Assembly: GCF_947507565.1 (NCBI RefSeq)
Contig: NC_089185.1
Span: forward strand, 620,001-684,000
DNA from: Oscarella lobularis
Lineage: Eukaryota > Porifera > Homoscleromorpha > Homosclerophorida > Oscarellidae
Length of the DNA: 64,000 nt
Reading direction: 5' to 3'
The notes beneath the pieces were generated by a model. That model was not told where the DNA came from. It did no database searches and saw only the letters and a program-made list of their open reading frames with translations. The position numbers and the translations under genes are program-made. The stretch's first letter is position 1. The number at the start of each line of letters is the position of its first letter. Of the stretch, positions 1 through 10,800 are shown one piece after another.

Positions 1-99
1 TTTTTTATTTAATAAACCCGGAACTAACCCGGAAGTATCAAAAAAATTTTCGCACAGAGGTCTTTTTTCTTTTGCTGTGTCCACCCTCGGGTGGATGGG

Positions 100-380
100 G
101 GTCAACCTCGCTACTCCCCCATCGGAGTTAGAGCCTGTTTAGTCTCCCGGCTCAGACGCCTGGGACCGGCAGCATTCGGATGTGAGTGCTGCCGGCCTGA
201 TTCCAGGGGGACCGCTATTGTAACCCACCGCGTCTTGCCCAAGTGGGGTGGCAGTTTATCACTCATGCCACTGGAGTAGGGGATTGAATCCCTGCGTTTG
301 AGCCACGTTTAACCTCTCTGATACAAGAGTTGGAACCAGTTTTATTTAGTCACCTCGGGGCCCAGAGGTGAATGACGACA
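100..380 (+). repeat. Hairpin-rich, tRNA-like element (possible SINE remnant)
   Basis: No protein is supported in the first 583 bases. Instead there is a run of short inverted repeats: a perfect 9-bp stem at 166-174/187-195 with a 12-base loop, GTGGCA/TGCCAC at 248-253/266-271, GGGAT/ATCCC at 280-284/288-292 and CACCTC/GAGGTG at 351-356/365-370. Bases 235-295 resemble a degenerate tRNA: TTGCCCAAGTGG is close to a pol III A box, and GGATTGAATCC differs from the B box GGTTCGAATCC at two positions. A tRNA-derived SINE or a structured non-coding RNA would fit; an intact tRNA gene does not, because no normal anticodon arm forms. The 467-583 stretch holds nothing I recognise beyond the PGAP3 3' flank. 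Confidence 0.3.
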
Positions 381-583
381 TCAGAAAGAACGGTACGCCT
401 CGTCACTGAGAACTACAGAAAAAGAGGACTTAGAGAATTGAAATAGCCTTACGTTTCTGCAGTCAGATGACGACAACTCGGAGAAAGGAAATCTATCGAA
501 GAATAATCTTTACTGCAAAAGAGAGCTGTCGTGGACTCTCACACGACTTTGCCTATTACACACACCGTACCTCTCAGTTAGAA

Positions 584-1534
584 CTACAAACGACCCAAAA
601 CGACGCTTTGTTCTTTCAGTTCATAACGAGCGTCATCCACAACAAAACTGTACCAAAGCAGTGGAAGTGGTATCGTGGCTAAATGCCAAAGAGAGTGAGC
701 ATCAAATAAACCAAACACGGGCGGAAAATCTCCCAATTCCAAACCCATTGCCGAAAATAGCAATAGGAGAAACAGCACGCACTTCCACACGTACGGCTGC
801 TTGTCCTTGCACACGAAACACCACCCGAACCACGTGCACATCATCAAGACTCCCAGAGTCACGTTGAAGTTAATATTGAATCCGTAATCGAACCTAATAA
901 ACGCCATATAATAAACGTAGGACGCGTAGACGCTCGCATCGATTGCACCCAACAGCCACGACACCGCATTGCGAGCGGGTCTCGATCCGCCAACGATGCG
1001 CATCTGCTGACAAAATACCTGCATAACGATCAACGAGGTCGCCGCAAAATAGTCCATTCGCTCCGTAAAGGGAACGTCGCGAGCGTGAAATACTGTCGAC
1101 CACACCCACGCGTGAATCGAAACTAGCGAATTCGCCTGCCATACCCAGTAGAGACGGTAGCGTCGCGGCACGCGCGAACGATAGCGTCGTAGAGCGCTGA
1201 CGTGAGCTAGACAATTGGCGACGGAAAAGATAGTCGATGCGACCTCCTGAACGCCGAAAATGCGAACGAATGGCCATTTTCCGTAGAATTGGCGAACTGG
1301 ACGGCCGTAGCGAATGTCGTCGTTTGTCACCTGGTGCATGCAGTCGTATTTGCATTCGTCCACGCAGGTCCAGCCGAGGAAACGGTTCCATGAGGAGATC
1401 TCCGGCTCGTTCGGCGTTCTGCACGCCGACTGGCATTTTCTCGCGCATTCGACGAAGTCGGGAGAACGATCTCCTAACGATGCGTTTACAGAAACGGCTA
1501 CGAATCCTACGAAGAAGACGATTACAAAGTACAT
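584..1534 (-). CDS. PGAP3: PGAP3/Per1-like GPI-remodelling phospholipase
   Basis: 316 aa in one uninterrupted exon. PGAP3 (yeast Per1) removes the sn-2 fatty acid of the GPI anchor in the ER/Golgi during lipid remodelling. The protein opens with a signal peptide, followed by a Cys-rich luminal segment (residues about 25-70, several Cys pairs) and then seven predicted membrane helices. Family marks visible are the histidines in SIHAWVWSTVFHARD (after the second helix) and DAHSLWHL near the C-terminus, the metal-binding histidines of the CREST superfamily. Length matches animal PGAP3 (about 320 aa). The ATG follows the stop codon of the upstream kinase gene by only 57 bp. Vertebrate PGAP3 has several introns and this copy has none, so intron loss or a retrocopy is possible, but the frame is intact. 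Confidence 0.95.
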   Translation of the reverse strand: MYFVIVFFVGFVAVSVNASLGDRSPDFVECARKCQSACRTPNEPEISSWNRFLGWTCVDECKYDCMHQVTNDDIRYGRPVRQFYGKWPFVRIFGVQEVASTIFSVANCLAHVSALRRYRSRVPRRYRLYWVWQANSLVSIHAWVWSTVFHARDVPFTERMDYFAATSLIVMQVFCQQMRIVGGSRPARNAVSWLLGAIDASVYASYVYYMAFIRFDYGFNINFNVTLGVLMMCTWFGWCFVCKDKQPYVWKCVLFLLLLFSAMGLELGDFPPVFGLFDAHSLWHLATIPLPLLWYSFVVDDARYELKEQSVVLGRL

Positions 1535-1591
1535 GGTTCTGCCCCTAAAGCCCCGGACTACATGAGCTAAAAAAACTCATAAAAAACGTCC

Positions 1592-4064
1592 TTACAAATT
1601 TCTTTCGAGCGAAGACAGTTCTCTATAAATTTCATCAAAATTAGGCCTCATTGCTTCGTCATCCTGCCAACAGCGCCTCATCAGCGCATAGATAGCTGGA
1701 GGACATATCTTATAACAGAATAAATGAGCAGTCCACGCATTATTATTACTAGCCAATAGAAATTACCTCTGGTTTGCTCAGTCGTCCTCCCTGAGAAGTA
1801 AATGACAACGTTGCCATCATGTTCAAAGCTTCATAGGGCTCCTTTCCAAACGACAGAACTTCCCACATGAGCACTCCACAGCTCCAAACGTCTGAAGCCG
1901 TTGTAAAGCGTCGATGATTCAGCGACTCGGGCGCTGCCCATTTCAATGCGACGCGACCACCCTGAGACAAGTACATCCCATCTGGTTCTTCCAACTCCCT
2001 TGAAAGGCCAAAGTCGGATAATTTGCACTGCTCTGAACGAGACACCAGAACGTTTCTCGCAGCTAGATCCTAACAATAAGGAATTACACAGCGCACGGTT
2101 TCGGCTGCATTCTCACTCTATGCACGAATGCACGCCTTGACAGATACACCATTGCGGAGAGCACATCCAGAACATAATGAACTAATTGCTTCAATGATTT
2201 CTCACGGCCACATTTCTAAATAAAGAAAAGATTCCAGAACTTGCAGCTAAAAAATCGACGTGGTTAAATACCCGAACAAATTCGTCAAGGGCGCCATTAT
2301 CGAGAAATTCCAGAACAAGAACAGGATTGCCCTCTGCACGTGTTACAAAAGACGTAATGAAATAGCTAATCTGAGCTGTTATTTAATCAATAAAGACCTT
2401 GCCATCCAAGACCGTAGAATCGAACTACGTGTGGATGATTAAGCTGGTTTAGGATGTACGCTTCTTTAATCATATCGTTCAGATCCTTTTCGTCACACTT
2501 CTAAAGAAAGCAAACAGACATCCTAAGTACAATATTTCAATTTTCATATAAACAAACAAACATCTTTCAGCAGCTTTGCGGCAATTGATAGGTTGCCTAT
2601 TTTGTAAATTCCTTGATAGACTACTCCAAAGTTTCCTGCAAAATCAAACGAATGTTCCTACTTATGCATACCCAAGCCAACAATGCCTTGCTTTTACCTT
2701 CCGCTAATTTGCTCATCAGTTTCAACTTATCCATTTCCAATTTAGGCAGCTTTTCCATGCAATATGTGACTGTTTTATTTCTTGGATCGTCGAGTTCAGA
2801 GTAAATTGCCTCTGCCAAAAAAATTGTTTACTTAATTAAGCACTGATTTACTCCATTTACCCAATAACATATTTAAATACCTTCTTTTTCTGGCAGACTC
2901 TGATTTTTTCGTCCACATTCGCCAAGACTTGGTGGCTTTGCTCTCGGCAAAGAGTTGGCTTTTTGTGGAGAAAGGCGCGAGTCTGACAGCACAGGATTTG
3001 GCATACTCATTGGAACATAGGACGTATCAGCGTCAAGATCAATAGTCATATCAGACATGTGCTCCTGCATGTCGCTCATATCATAAAGGTGCTCCTGCAT
3101 GTCACTGTGCGGCGATTGCGGCGGTTGGTGCTGGTGCTTCTGCATGTCACTGGTATCATAGATGTGCGGTTGTGGTTGGGGGTGCTGGTGCTGCAGGTGC
3201 TGCAGCTGCTGCAGCTGCTTCTTCTTCCGTTGCGGCGATGATTCCACTTCGCGTATATCAATATATTCTGAAGAATCAAGAGAGTCCAAAATCGTCGACT
3301 CATACGATGGTGGAGCCTCTGCCAGTGGTGGATTGCGCGGAGCAAACGACTGAGGTGGCAAAGAGCTGGCCACACTAGTCATAGGATGATGACCTGCTAT
3401 GGGACCACCTGAGTACGTATTCCCGCGGGTAAGACTCGGAGGGAGAGGCTGCGGATAGGGAAAAACTGGCGGTGCCACAGCTAATGCTACACATATTCAT
3501 CAGTTGTCAATACAAGACTTTTATCATAAGTGACTTGCCTGGACTCGAAGCGCTGCGACCTCTATTTGATCCATGCTGAGCACTCTGATGAGTAAAAAAT
3601 GATTAGTAAGCTAGAAGTGGTACATGTAGTTCCGTACGTCCTGTCTTATAGCGCGAGTCGATCCAGGCTTTAGAGCTTCCATCCAACCGAACGCGTCTTC
3701 CTAAAGTTTCTTACGCTCGTCCTTCCTCTCTTCCTCCCTCTTCGTTCCCTTCTTACCAGCGAGTCGGCGGCGAGGAGCCAAGAGTCCCCTTTTCGAAAGC
3801 GCACTTCGAACGTGCATTCTCTGCTCTTGTCGTAGCTAACATCGACGATGTCCGAAAGGATGTGAAACTGCTTTGGTTCGGTGGCCTGCATGTGCGAACT
3901 CACTTCAGCGTGGCGCGCGTTCAAGTAGTGCTGCTTACGTGTTTGGTTTCGCTGTACGAAAAGTACATTTTGTCGAGCTTGAAAAAGTAGGATGTCGATG
4001 TGCGCTTTCCCGTGCGGCCTTTCATTCCTCCCTTGAATTTTGTCAGCATTCCCTTTCGACTCAT
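1592..4064 (-). CDS. Cytoplasmic tyrosine kinase with N-terminal PH domain (PH-TK)
   Basis: Twelve exons join in phase to 611 aa: 4064-3939, 3885-3757, 3700-3638, 3584-3539, 3480-2881, 2811-2698, 2635-2562, 2500-2398, 2333-2272, 2215-2117, 2069-1767, 1708-1592. An in-frame TAG precedes the ATG. Residues about 8-105 form a PH domain (basic GGMKGRTGKR strand, final helix EDAFGWMEAL). Residues about 120-320 are a Pro/Gln/His-rich linker with PPSY, YVPM (a YxxM p85-type site) and repeated Y-D-x-S-D-M-Q. The kinase domain follows: glycine loop EGNFGVVY, Lys in AAKLLK, Glu in EAYIL, HRDLAARN, DFG, and KWAAPES, which marks a tyrosine kinase. There is no SH2 or SH3 domain, and the exons on either side of the linker join without room for one. 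The intron 3481-3538 has a GC donor. The linker tyrosines look like SH2 docking sites (inference). It could be a Tec-like kinase that lost its SH3-SH2 part, or an independent PH-kinase. Confidence 0.9.
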
Positions 4065-4133
4065 CTTTTCCTGCTTCTGAGTACAACGGGTACAACGGGC
4101 GCACGCTAAAGCTATCGGCCACTAAATAAACAT

Positions 4134-4166
4134 CCAATCAGTCAATCACGCAATCAAGCAATCAAA
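4134..4166. promoter_or_regulatory. CAATCA-type repeats / CCAAT box upstream of the PH-kinase
   Basis: The 110 bp between the sphingomyelinase stop and the kinase ATG hold four near-tandem CAATCA units (CCAATCAGTCAATCACGCAA and onward). The first contains a CCAAT box about 70 bp before the ATG. They suggest that the kinase gene keeps a promoter of its own in this short gap; that role is inference. Confidence 0.35.
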
Positions 4167-4174
4167 TTAAGTGT

Positions 4175-5920
4175 CTAGCACAGCTTTTTAGCCTTGCTCT
4201 GTACTCCAGATGGCATCTCTCCAGATGGCATCTTGCAGGGCTGATGAGAACGAGCGTGTTCCATAGAGCAAATATGACTTTGAGCACAGGAAGCATCACA
4301 AGGCTCCATCACATGTGAATGATGATAGTACTTGTCATAAATCCCAACAAGCGTCGAATTCGCTTTACAGCGATTTATAAAGTCATTCCAATCAGACGGA
4401 AACAGCCATTTCATGTCGTACGCAGAACGAGCAGAATATTCCTTTTGCCAATTGGGCACCCCATTCAAATTCGCCTCAGTCAAATTCATGATATAGTCAG
4501 CGTAGTCAAGCACCGCAAAGCTGCTATTGGGATACGAGCCATCTACAGTGTAAACGCGAAACGCTGGATTCAGATCGGAATAGGTCGTCACACTCGGTCC
4601 AATGTAGGCCACGTTCGTTGGCACCGACGCTTCTTTCTCGTCATAGAAAACGCTAACTGAAGTGACGTGAGTGTGACCAAAGAACTGTCCGCTTATTGTT
4701 CCTTCAAATCGATTCACTATAGAATAGTAGGCCTGGCTCCACGGCAACAGACAGTCACCACTTTGTGGAGGAATATGACCAATGATGTGGACTTTCTGAT
4801 GGGCTGCTTCCGCCTCGAGTAGCTGCTTGGTGAGCCACTCCAGCTGACCAGCCGGATCCGTGGTATTGATGTACAGCCAAAAGTTTTCGTTATTGCAGTA
4901 GTTCATGTTGAGAGATATGATGCGGAAGTATTTGCTAACGTTCGTGCTATAGAAACCTCCGTAGCGAATTGTATCCACAGTCGAAGCCGGTAGCCAATCT
5001 TTAGACCAATTTTCTGATAAAGTGTCATAGAGCCATGCCTCAGAATCGTTACCCGTAACAAAAGGTGGCGGAAAGCTATTGACAGGCGCACTATCGTGAT
5101 TGCCCAACGCCGGATAAACGATCTTATCGGGAAAATATTTGAACATGAGACGAGTGACGTTGTCGATGACGTCGAGTTGCTCCGCTCTCGGCTGATCCCA
5201 CACATTGTGCGGAGGAACGTCGCCCGTCCAATAGATCGCATCAAAGTCGATATTCTTGCTAATATATTCATACATGTTTTCAAGCGTTTGAACAGGCGGA
5301 TCGCACTTGTAGTCGCCCCACTTTCCAGCACCCAATTTACCGACCCATTTATCGGACGTTCGACAGCAAAGCGGCTCGCCGCAGTCAGTATCCCTACCCT
5401 CTTCGTATGCAAAATCGTGATGGGTATCCGACAATTGAATAATTTTCATTATTGGCGATCCGGCCTTGGGCGGAGCCGGAGGTCGTCGCGGGGGTTTGTT
5501 CGGAGGAATAGGAATCGTCCAATTGTCGTACGGATTGTATGGATCGGCGCAGCTATCGCCGAATATGGCGCCGCACACTTCGTCGGCTGTGACGTAACGA
5601 TCGAGAAGCACGCCAAATACTTCCGGACGAAATTCGTTCGCGATTCCGTCGCACACCGTCTTGTCTTCGATCTTCAGATCGGTGCACGCGTCCGAAATGA
5701 TCTTGGCGACTTCGTCTTCGACGTTTGGAAGGCCGACGAGGGGTTTTATGAGGAGAACGGCCGCCTTGCAGACGTCACATTCGATGGCGCCGGAGGTTCG
5801 CGCTGCTATTTGAGAGACGACGGTCGACAGCCTATGCAAATTCTCGCGAAGGCTTTTCGTCGCCGGTAAGGCAACGTTCAGCGTCGGAAGAACGAAGACA
5901 AGCAGGCATACGATTCGCAT
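4175..5920 (-). CDS. SMPD1: Acid sphingomyelinase-like phosphodiesterase
   Basis: 581 aa in one exon, full length for the family. Acid sphingomyelinase hydrolyses sphingomyelin to ceramide and phosphocholine in lysosomes or after secretion. Residues 1-17 are a signal peptide, about 46-126 a saposin-B domain with its Cys pattern (ECDVCKAA, SDACTDL, TVCDG, EVCGAIF, DSCAD), 132-155 a Pro-rich linker, then a calcineurin-like metallophosphoesterase domain. Zinc ligands visible in order: SDTHHD (164-169), TGDVPPHNVW, ALGNHD, GHIPP and GHTHVTS. Many NxS/T sites fit a luminal protein. The C-terminal Cys-rich tail is present. Animal SMPD1 genes usually have several introns and this one has none. The next gene in the same orientation starts 110 bp downstream. 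The saposin domain and the metal site favour SMPD1 over SMPDL3, which lacks saposin. Confidence 0.95.
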   Translation of the reverse strand: MRIVCLLVFVLPTLNVALPATKSLRENLHRLSTVVSQIAARTSGAIECDVCKAAVLLIKPLVGLPNVEDEVAKIISDACTDLKIEDKTVCDGIANEFRPEVFGVLLDRYVTADEVCGAIFGDSCADPYNPYDNWTIPIPPNKPPRRPPAPPKAGSPIMKIIQLSDTHHDFAYEEGRDTDCGEPLCCRTSDKWVGKLGAGKWGDYKCDPPVQTLENMYEYISKNIDFDAIYWTGDVPPHNVWDQPRAEQLDVIDNVTRLMFKYFPDKIVYPALGNHDSAPVNSFPPPFVTGNDSEAWLYDTLSENWSKDWLPASTVDTIRYGGFYSTNVSKYFRIISLNMNYCNNENFWLYINTTDPAGQLEWLTKQLLEAEAAHQKVHIIGHIPPQSGDCLLPWSQAYYSIVNRFEGTISGQFFGHTHVTSVSVFYDEKEASVPTNVAYIGPSVTTYSDLNPAFRVYTVDGSYPNSSFAVLDYADYIMNLTEANLNGVPNWQKEYSARSAYDMKWLFPSDWNDFINRCKANSTLVGIYDKYYHHSHVMEPCDASCAQSHICSMEHARSHQPCKMPSGEMPSGVQSKAKKLC

Positions 5921-5938
5921 GACGGAAGGGGTTTGTTG

Positions 5939-5974
5939 TCATGTGATTTTTCGTACACGTGATTCTCTACGTCA
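5939..5974. promoter_or_regulatory. E-box / CLEAR-like cluster upstream of acid sphingomyelinase
   Basis: Within 55 bp before the sphingomyelinase ATG lie TCATGTGA (5939-5946), ACACGTGA with a CACGTG core (5955-5962) and a CRE-like TACGTCA (5968-5974). CACGTG-type elements of this shape are bound by TFEB/MiT factors at vertebrate lysosomal genes. The match to a lysosomal enzyme gene is suggestive; binding is inference. Confidence 0.4.
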
Positions 5975-6094
5975 GAATCGCGCGCGCGCCTTAGCACCCG
6001 GATCTATTCGCGCGAAGTACATGCAAGCCAGCAACACTAGAAAACATAACAGCAAATTCATCGACGAGCGTTTCAATCAACTTCCTCTTGGAAT

Positions 6095-7659
6095 CTAAGC
6101 GCTTTCCTTGATAATGGCCAGACACATTTTCTTGTAGTCTCCGCTAGTGTCACCCTTTATCCACTGAGCCAACGGTTTTTTGTAGTCCCTTGCAAACGCC
6201 TCCTTTACGTCAGCCAAATCAATCTGCAAGAAAAAAATGCCATCTACTTCCCTCCCTTTCTACAATCACTGACTTCGCTACGTGAGACAAGAACGCGAAT
6301 CAGCTGACTGTCCTTAGTCCCAGCACCCTTCATAGATTTTTGGAGACGTTCAGCAAAATAGCCTGGAGTATCCATGACGACTTTCACTGAAAAAGGAGTG
6401 TCAAAGTCGACGCTGATTCCAACCTGATTTCTCAACTAACCAATAGCCTTGAAGCCACTCTCCACATCACCTGACATCTCCTTTTCAATAGCCTTGATCA
6501 TGTCATGACCAGCCAACTGAAGTAATAAACATGAGCAGTGAATCTCTAAGGTTTCTAAAAAAAATGATAATTAATTAAACTGACCTCTTTGTATGCCTGA
6601 AAGGTAGCTCTGAGTTGGGCATAGTTCCTAGATGCCATCACCTTGTTGAAGACGCTTTCATCTGTGCCCCAGTGAGCAACTCCCGCCTAATATTAGCAAA
6701 TAGCATCAAATGTGAGAGGGGAGTCCTACTGCACCTCGTACAAATCAGAGGCCTCTTTTCGTGCCAAATCGGCATCCACTGCGGTGCCCGTATCGCGATT
6801 TGCCTGTACGTGTGCACATCTAGCAGAGTCTCTTTTTGTTTGTAGTGGTACAGTACCTGAAGGAGAGAGACGAGGAGTCGCCTGAAGTGGCCACTCGTTT
6901 CAGACATGACGTCTTTCTCCAAATTGCTTTTGCACTCTGAAAAGAAACTGGCACTGTGTACCCTTCATATGCACTACACAATACTTTCTTTGTATGTTTT
7001 CTTGATCTGAGCGATTTCCTGCACAAAGAATTTTCCGATATAGTCACGGACGCAATTCCGCTCATCCGTCTTACTTCCGGTGTTCTGCTACACAAGATTT
7101 CAATCAAAACGGACTCGTCTGTTCCGGCTCCCTTGAGAAGAAATCGAACAAAAAGAACGCATTGTTCTAATTAATCTTGCCTTCATCGCGTCTTTCAGCT
7201 CTTTTGCGTCGAAAACATCGGTACGTTCCATCAAGGCGAGTGTTATGTCTTCCAAGTTGCCTCTCAATTCCGATTTCAGATCGGATATCAAGTCCTAAAG
7301 AAGGGGAAGCAGGTCGAAGCCCAATAAACGCTATTTTCATTGCAATCTCTTACCTTTCCGAACATCGTTTTGAATTGAAGTTTGATCTCCTGACGTTGGG
7401 CGTTCGAACAGTTCGTCAAAACGTCGATGATCGTCTTTTCGTCGGTTCCTGGTCGTGGGAAGAGACGAGGAACTTTGCGGTGAAAACGGCAGCGTGTTTT
7501 TTAGGTTCGCGCACGTACGTACCCATTCCTTTCATCGCTTTTCGCAGCTTCTCAGCCGCAGTTTCGGCGTTGAACGACGGCGACGGCGTGATTGTACCCT
7601 ACGAAATATGACTGCAACAAAGGCGACGAGTGCATTTTGCATGAGATTACAGAAACCAT
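6095..7659 (-). CDS. Annexin, four-repeat core
   Basis: Annexins bind acidic phospholipids in a Ca2+-dependent way and act in membrane organisation and repair. The model starts with an exon that holds only the ATG (7659-7657, donor GTTTCT), a pattern also seen in vertebrate annexins. It continues 7598-7523, 7448-7354, 7294-7181, 7131 and onward to the TAG at 6095-6097, giving about 316 aa. Four annexin repeats are visible: [31 protein letters not shown] and [12 protein letters not shown]. These carry G-x-GT loops of type II Ca2+ sites in repeats 1, 2 and 4; repeat 3 has W-GT, a common variant. The N-terminal tail is short, so no S100 or kinase-binding extension is present. The intron 7132-7180 uses a GC donor. 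The start lies 145 bp after the SPAG17 stop. Subfamily cannot be assigned. Confidence 0.94.
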
Positions 7660-7804
7660 TGTTCCAGAGAGGGATTGCGAGTCGGAGAGAGAGAAGAGAC
7701 AGAGTCACAGAGCCCGTAGCAGCATCACGTGTTTTCGACTAACATGCACACGCCTACCTACCCGCCCACCTCGTGTCTTCCCCAAAAAATAACTGTACGT
7801 GTAC

Positions 7805-10800
7805 CTAAGTAGAGTTTCCTTCTGCAATAAAAAGGTTCCATTAGAGAAAAAATCTGTAGAATAGCTAACTTACCTGTAATCCGTAGCTTCCTATTCCGAA
7901 TTAGTGCCTCTCTTGAAGGTGGCTTTGAGGACAAAAGTTTCACTCTGGCGTGAGGCACGTTGACTTGCTTTTCGTCGGGTTTCTGATGCTCATAGGCAGT
8001 ACCTGTCATAATCAGTAAGAAAAAGTCAAGGACGAAACAAAATATTCAAATGATTTTGCAAAAATTGGAGAGAGGATATTTGCTCGAATCGGCACAAACA
8101 GGACATTCGTCTCTGTCGTAATCTCCAACACGTGCTCCACCGATCCGATGCCGGCATTTCCGACAGCTCCGACAGCAACGGCAAAGATTTCCACATCAAG
8201 TTGAACTTTCATTCCCGCAGCAACCTGAATTCAATCCATAGAAAATACAATAATAATAATGATCATCGTCGTTACCGGTCCGGGAGTGTAGAGTATCTTA
8301 ATTCCTGTCGATGGCGGAGGCTGCTTCAATTTAAATCGGCAACTATCGATTCCAACGTTTCGTAGAACGACCGGGTATGAATAGGTGTATCCCTCGCGAA
8401 GAACACCGAAGTCCACGTCGTCCGGCAAAATCTCAAATCCTCGCATTGTCGTTGCCAGAGCCGTCGATCCGGCGACAGACGACGTGGCCACCTTCCGACG
8501 CACGGGCTCCTCTACCGTTTCAAACTGAAAAAAAAAGAATAGTTCCAAATGTATTTCATACAGATTCGTTTTCTTTACCGTAACGTTTGGCAGAGCTCCC
8601 GCTTTTGATCCTTTGATTGACGACGGAAGTTTAATTGCCTGTTTCCTCGGAACTCCCGTCACGTCAAGCTGAAAACTTTTGCTGCCAACGGCTGGTAGCG
8701 GAGTTCCTCCACCAACAGAGAGCCCATGCCCAGGATCCCTTACGCTAAGGTGACGAACGCCCCCCGGTTCGCTAGCTAGAAAATAAAAATTAACTAAGTC
8801 TACTGCAAAATAAAGATACTTACCTGTATCTTGGTCTTTTTCAGGCGACATATCATTTTCACCAGCGACGCCTGGAGTCGGATTCAATGGCCTCGTCACC
8901 GACGTCGCCGACGCTTGAACTGGCGTTGGATTCTCTGGCCGCTCCGACGTACTTCCGCCCAGCGCTTTCGCCGGTGTTGGATTCAACGGTCGAACAGGCG
9001 ACGCGGCGGCAACGGCGTCGGTTGACAACGACTCCGGTATTCGAGTCAACGACGGCGTGATGTAAACACTCACAGGCGGACTAGATCCGCGTTCGTTCGG
9101 ACTGCCGTTTCCCGCCGTCAGCGGCGTGTGCGTCGTTGCCCGACCGGGATCGATGGCCGAATCGACGCCCGACATGACACTGCGAGAAGAATGAGCGGGA
9201 TAGAGCTCGTCCATTTCCGACACGCCGCCGGGTCGCATCGCCGTCGCTCTGATCTGATTCTCCGGCAATTGAGCCGCTAGAGATTTCATGTTTGGTAAAG
9301 CCGTTTCGAGAAAATTACCGCGCGGCGGCGCGTCGTAGTCGCGCTCTCGCAGCGCTTTCAGGCCAATTGCTAACGCGCCGACTTCCCTCTGATGCTCTTC
9401 GAGTCGAGCTTTGGTTCGTTCGGTGGCAGTCGCTCGCTTGACGTCGCGTCGCTTCGGTTCGACGGATCTCTTCAGTGCCGCTTCGTAGTCGTGTAGAAGT
9501 TGTTCGTCTGATTTGTTGCGATACAATTCTCTTGCAGCTCTGAAAAGTCCGTCTGCTTTTGAAGCCGAAAGCGTACGATCTCGAACTGCCAGCTGCGACG
9601 CCAGTTTTGCCGCCTTGGCCTTCTCGTCGTCACTTCGACGATCCGGCAATAGTAGACTTCGTTCGACTTGCCGCTGATCTTCTCGCCAACGCAAAAATCG
9701 ACAAAACGCATTCACGACGTTGAGTCGGCCCTCTTCGCCGAGTCGAGGATACTCAACGAGTTGACGAAAAAGAACCGTCGGAGGCGAAACGCTCTTTGAT
9801 GCGTCGTCATTTTCAGAATTCCGATCGCGTAGTCCCGGTGGAATAATCGTTTTCTCCGCGTACGGCATGGTCCACCTCTCCGGCAATTTGGTCTTGAGAA
9901 CTGTGATTGCCTTCGCTCCCGTCGCGTCTTCAATGGGTTCGGTGAGAATCGCCGCCGCCGGATCGTCAGCAGCCGCAGATAGAAAATCGGCGATATCGGC
10001 TTTTCGCATCAACGCCGTCCCGCTGCCGTCTCTGTGAACGACAAAAAGGCGAGGAGACAAGAATTTATCGCCATTGCCGCTGTCTGCGTTGCCGACTACG
10101 GTGCCGTCGCGACGAATAGTAACGTCGCCAAAACGCGCAGCCGCCTCCGCCGTCGGATGAAGAACGTAAGCGCCGGGAAGAAGCTCGCCGTCGCTAGACG
10201 GCAACTCCATACCGGCCGATTTAGGAACAAAACACAGTTCTCCGTCGTAGGCAATATCGACGACGTTACCGTCGCCCCGCTCGAGACGATACTCGCCACG
10301 ATTTGTCGACGAGATAACGACTCCGTTACCGAACTCCGTACGACAAGCGCCGGTATCCCGATCGAACGACAACGCAACGAAGCTCGGGTGTTCAACTCGA
10401 ACGAACGCTTGATCGGCTTCGCAGGACGTCGTCATGCGCGTGCCGTCCGCGTGTTCGACGACAGCGCTGCCGTCCGGTCGTCGAACGATCGTCACGCCGT
10501 CGGCTCGACTAAGCATCGTCTCTTTTGATTGAGGATCGGTGGCGTATGACGTCATGACGTCCGAAACGACGACAATGCGCTCGTCTTCGTCGCCACAATT
10601 CGCTTTGTGAAGAAACTGATTTCCGTCGATTCCTGTCGTCTTCCAAACGTCCACTACTTTCTGCGGATGCAACGGACCTCCCGTAAAAGCTTCGTCGTCG
10701 CCGCCACCGCCGCTAAAAGTTACTCTTCTCGACGGCGAATGAGCTCGCATCGTTTCTGCCTCGTCTTTCTCGTCCGTTTCCGTCGTCGTCGTCGTCGTCG

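Noticed and set aside
235..295. A functional tRNA gene
   Set aside because: The A and B boxes are degenerate and no 7-base anticodon loop on a 5-bp stem forms.
3670..4137. A single 155-residue open frame as the kinase N-terminus
   Set aside because: It starts at TTG and reads through an intron. The spliced model from ATG 4064 gives a recognisable PH domain and correct phases.
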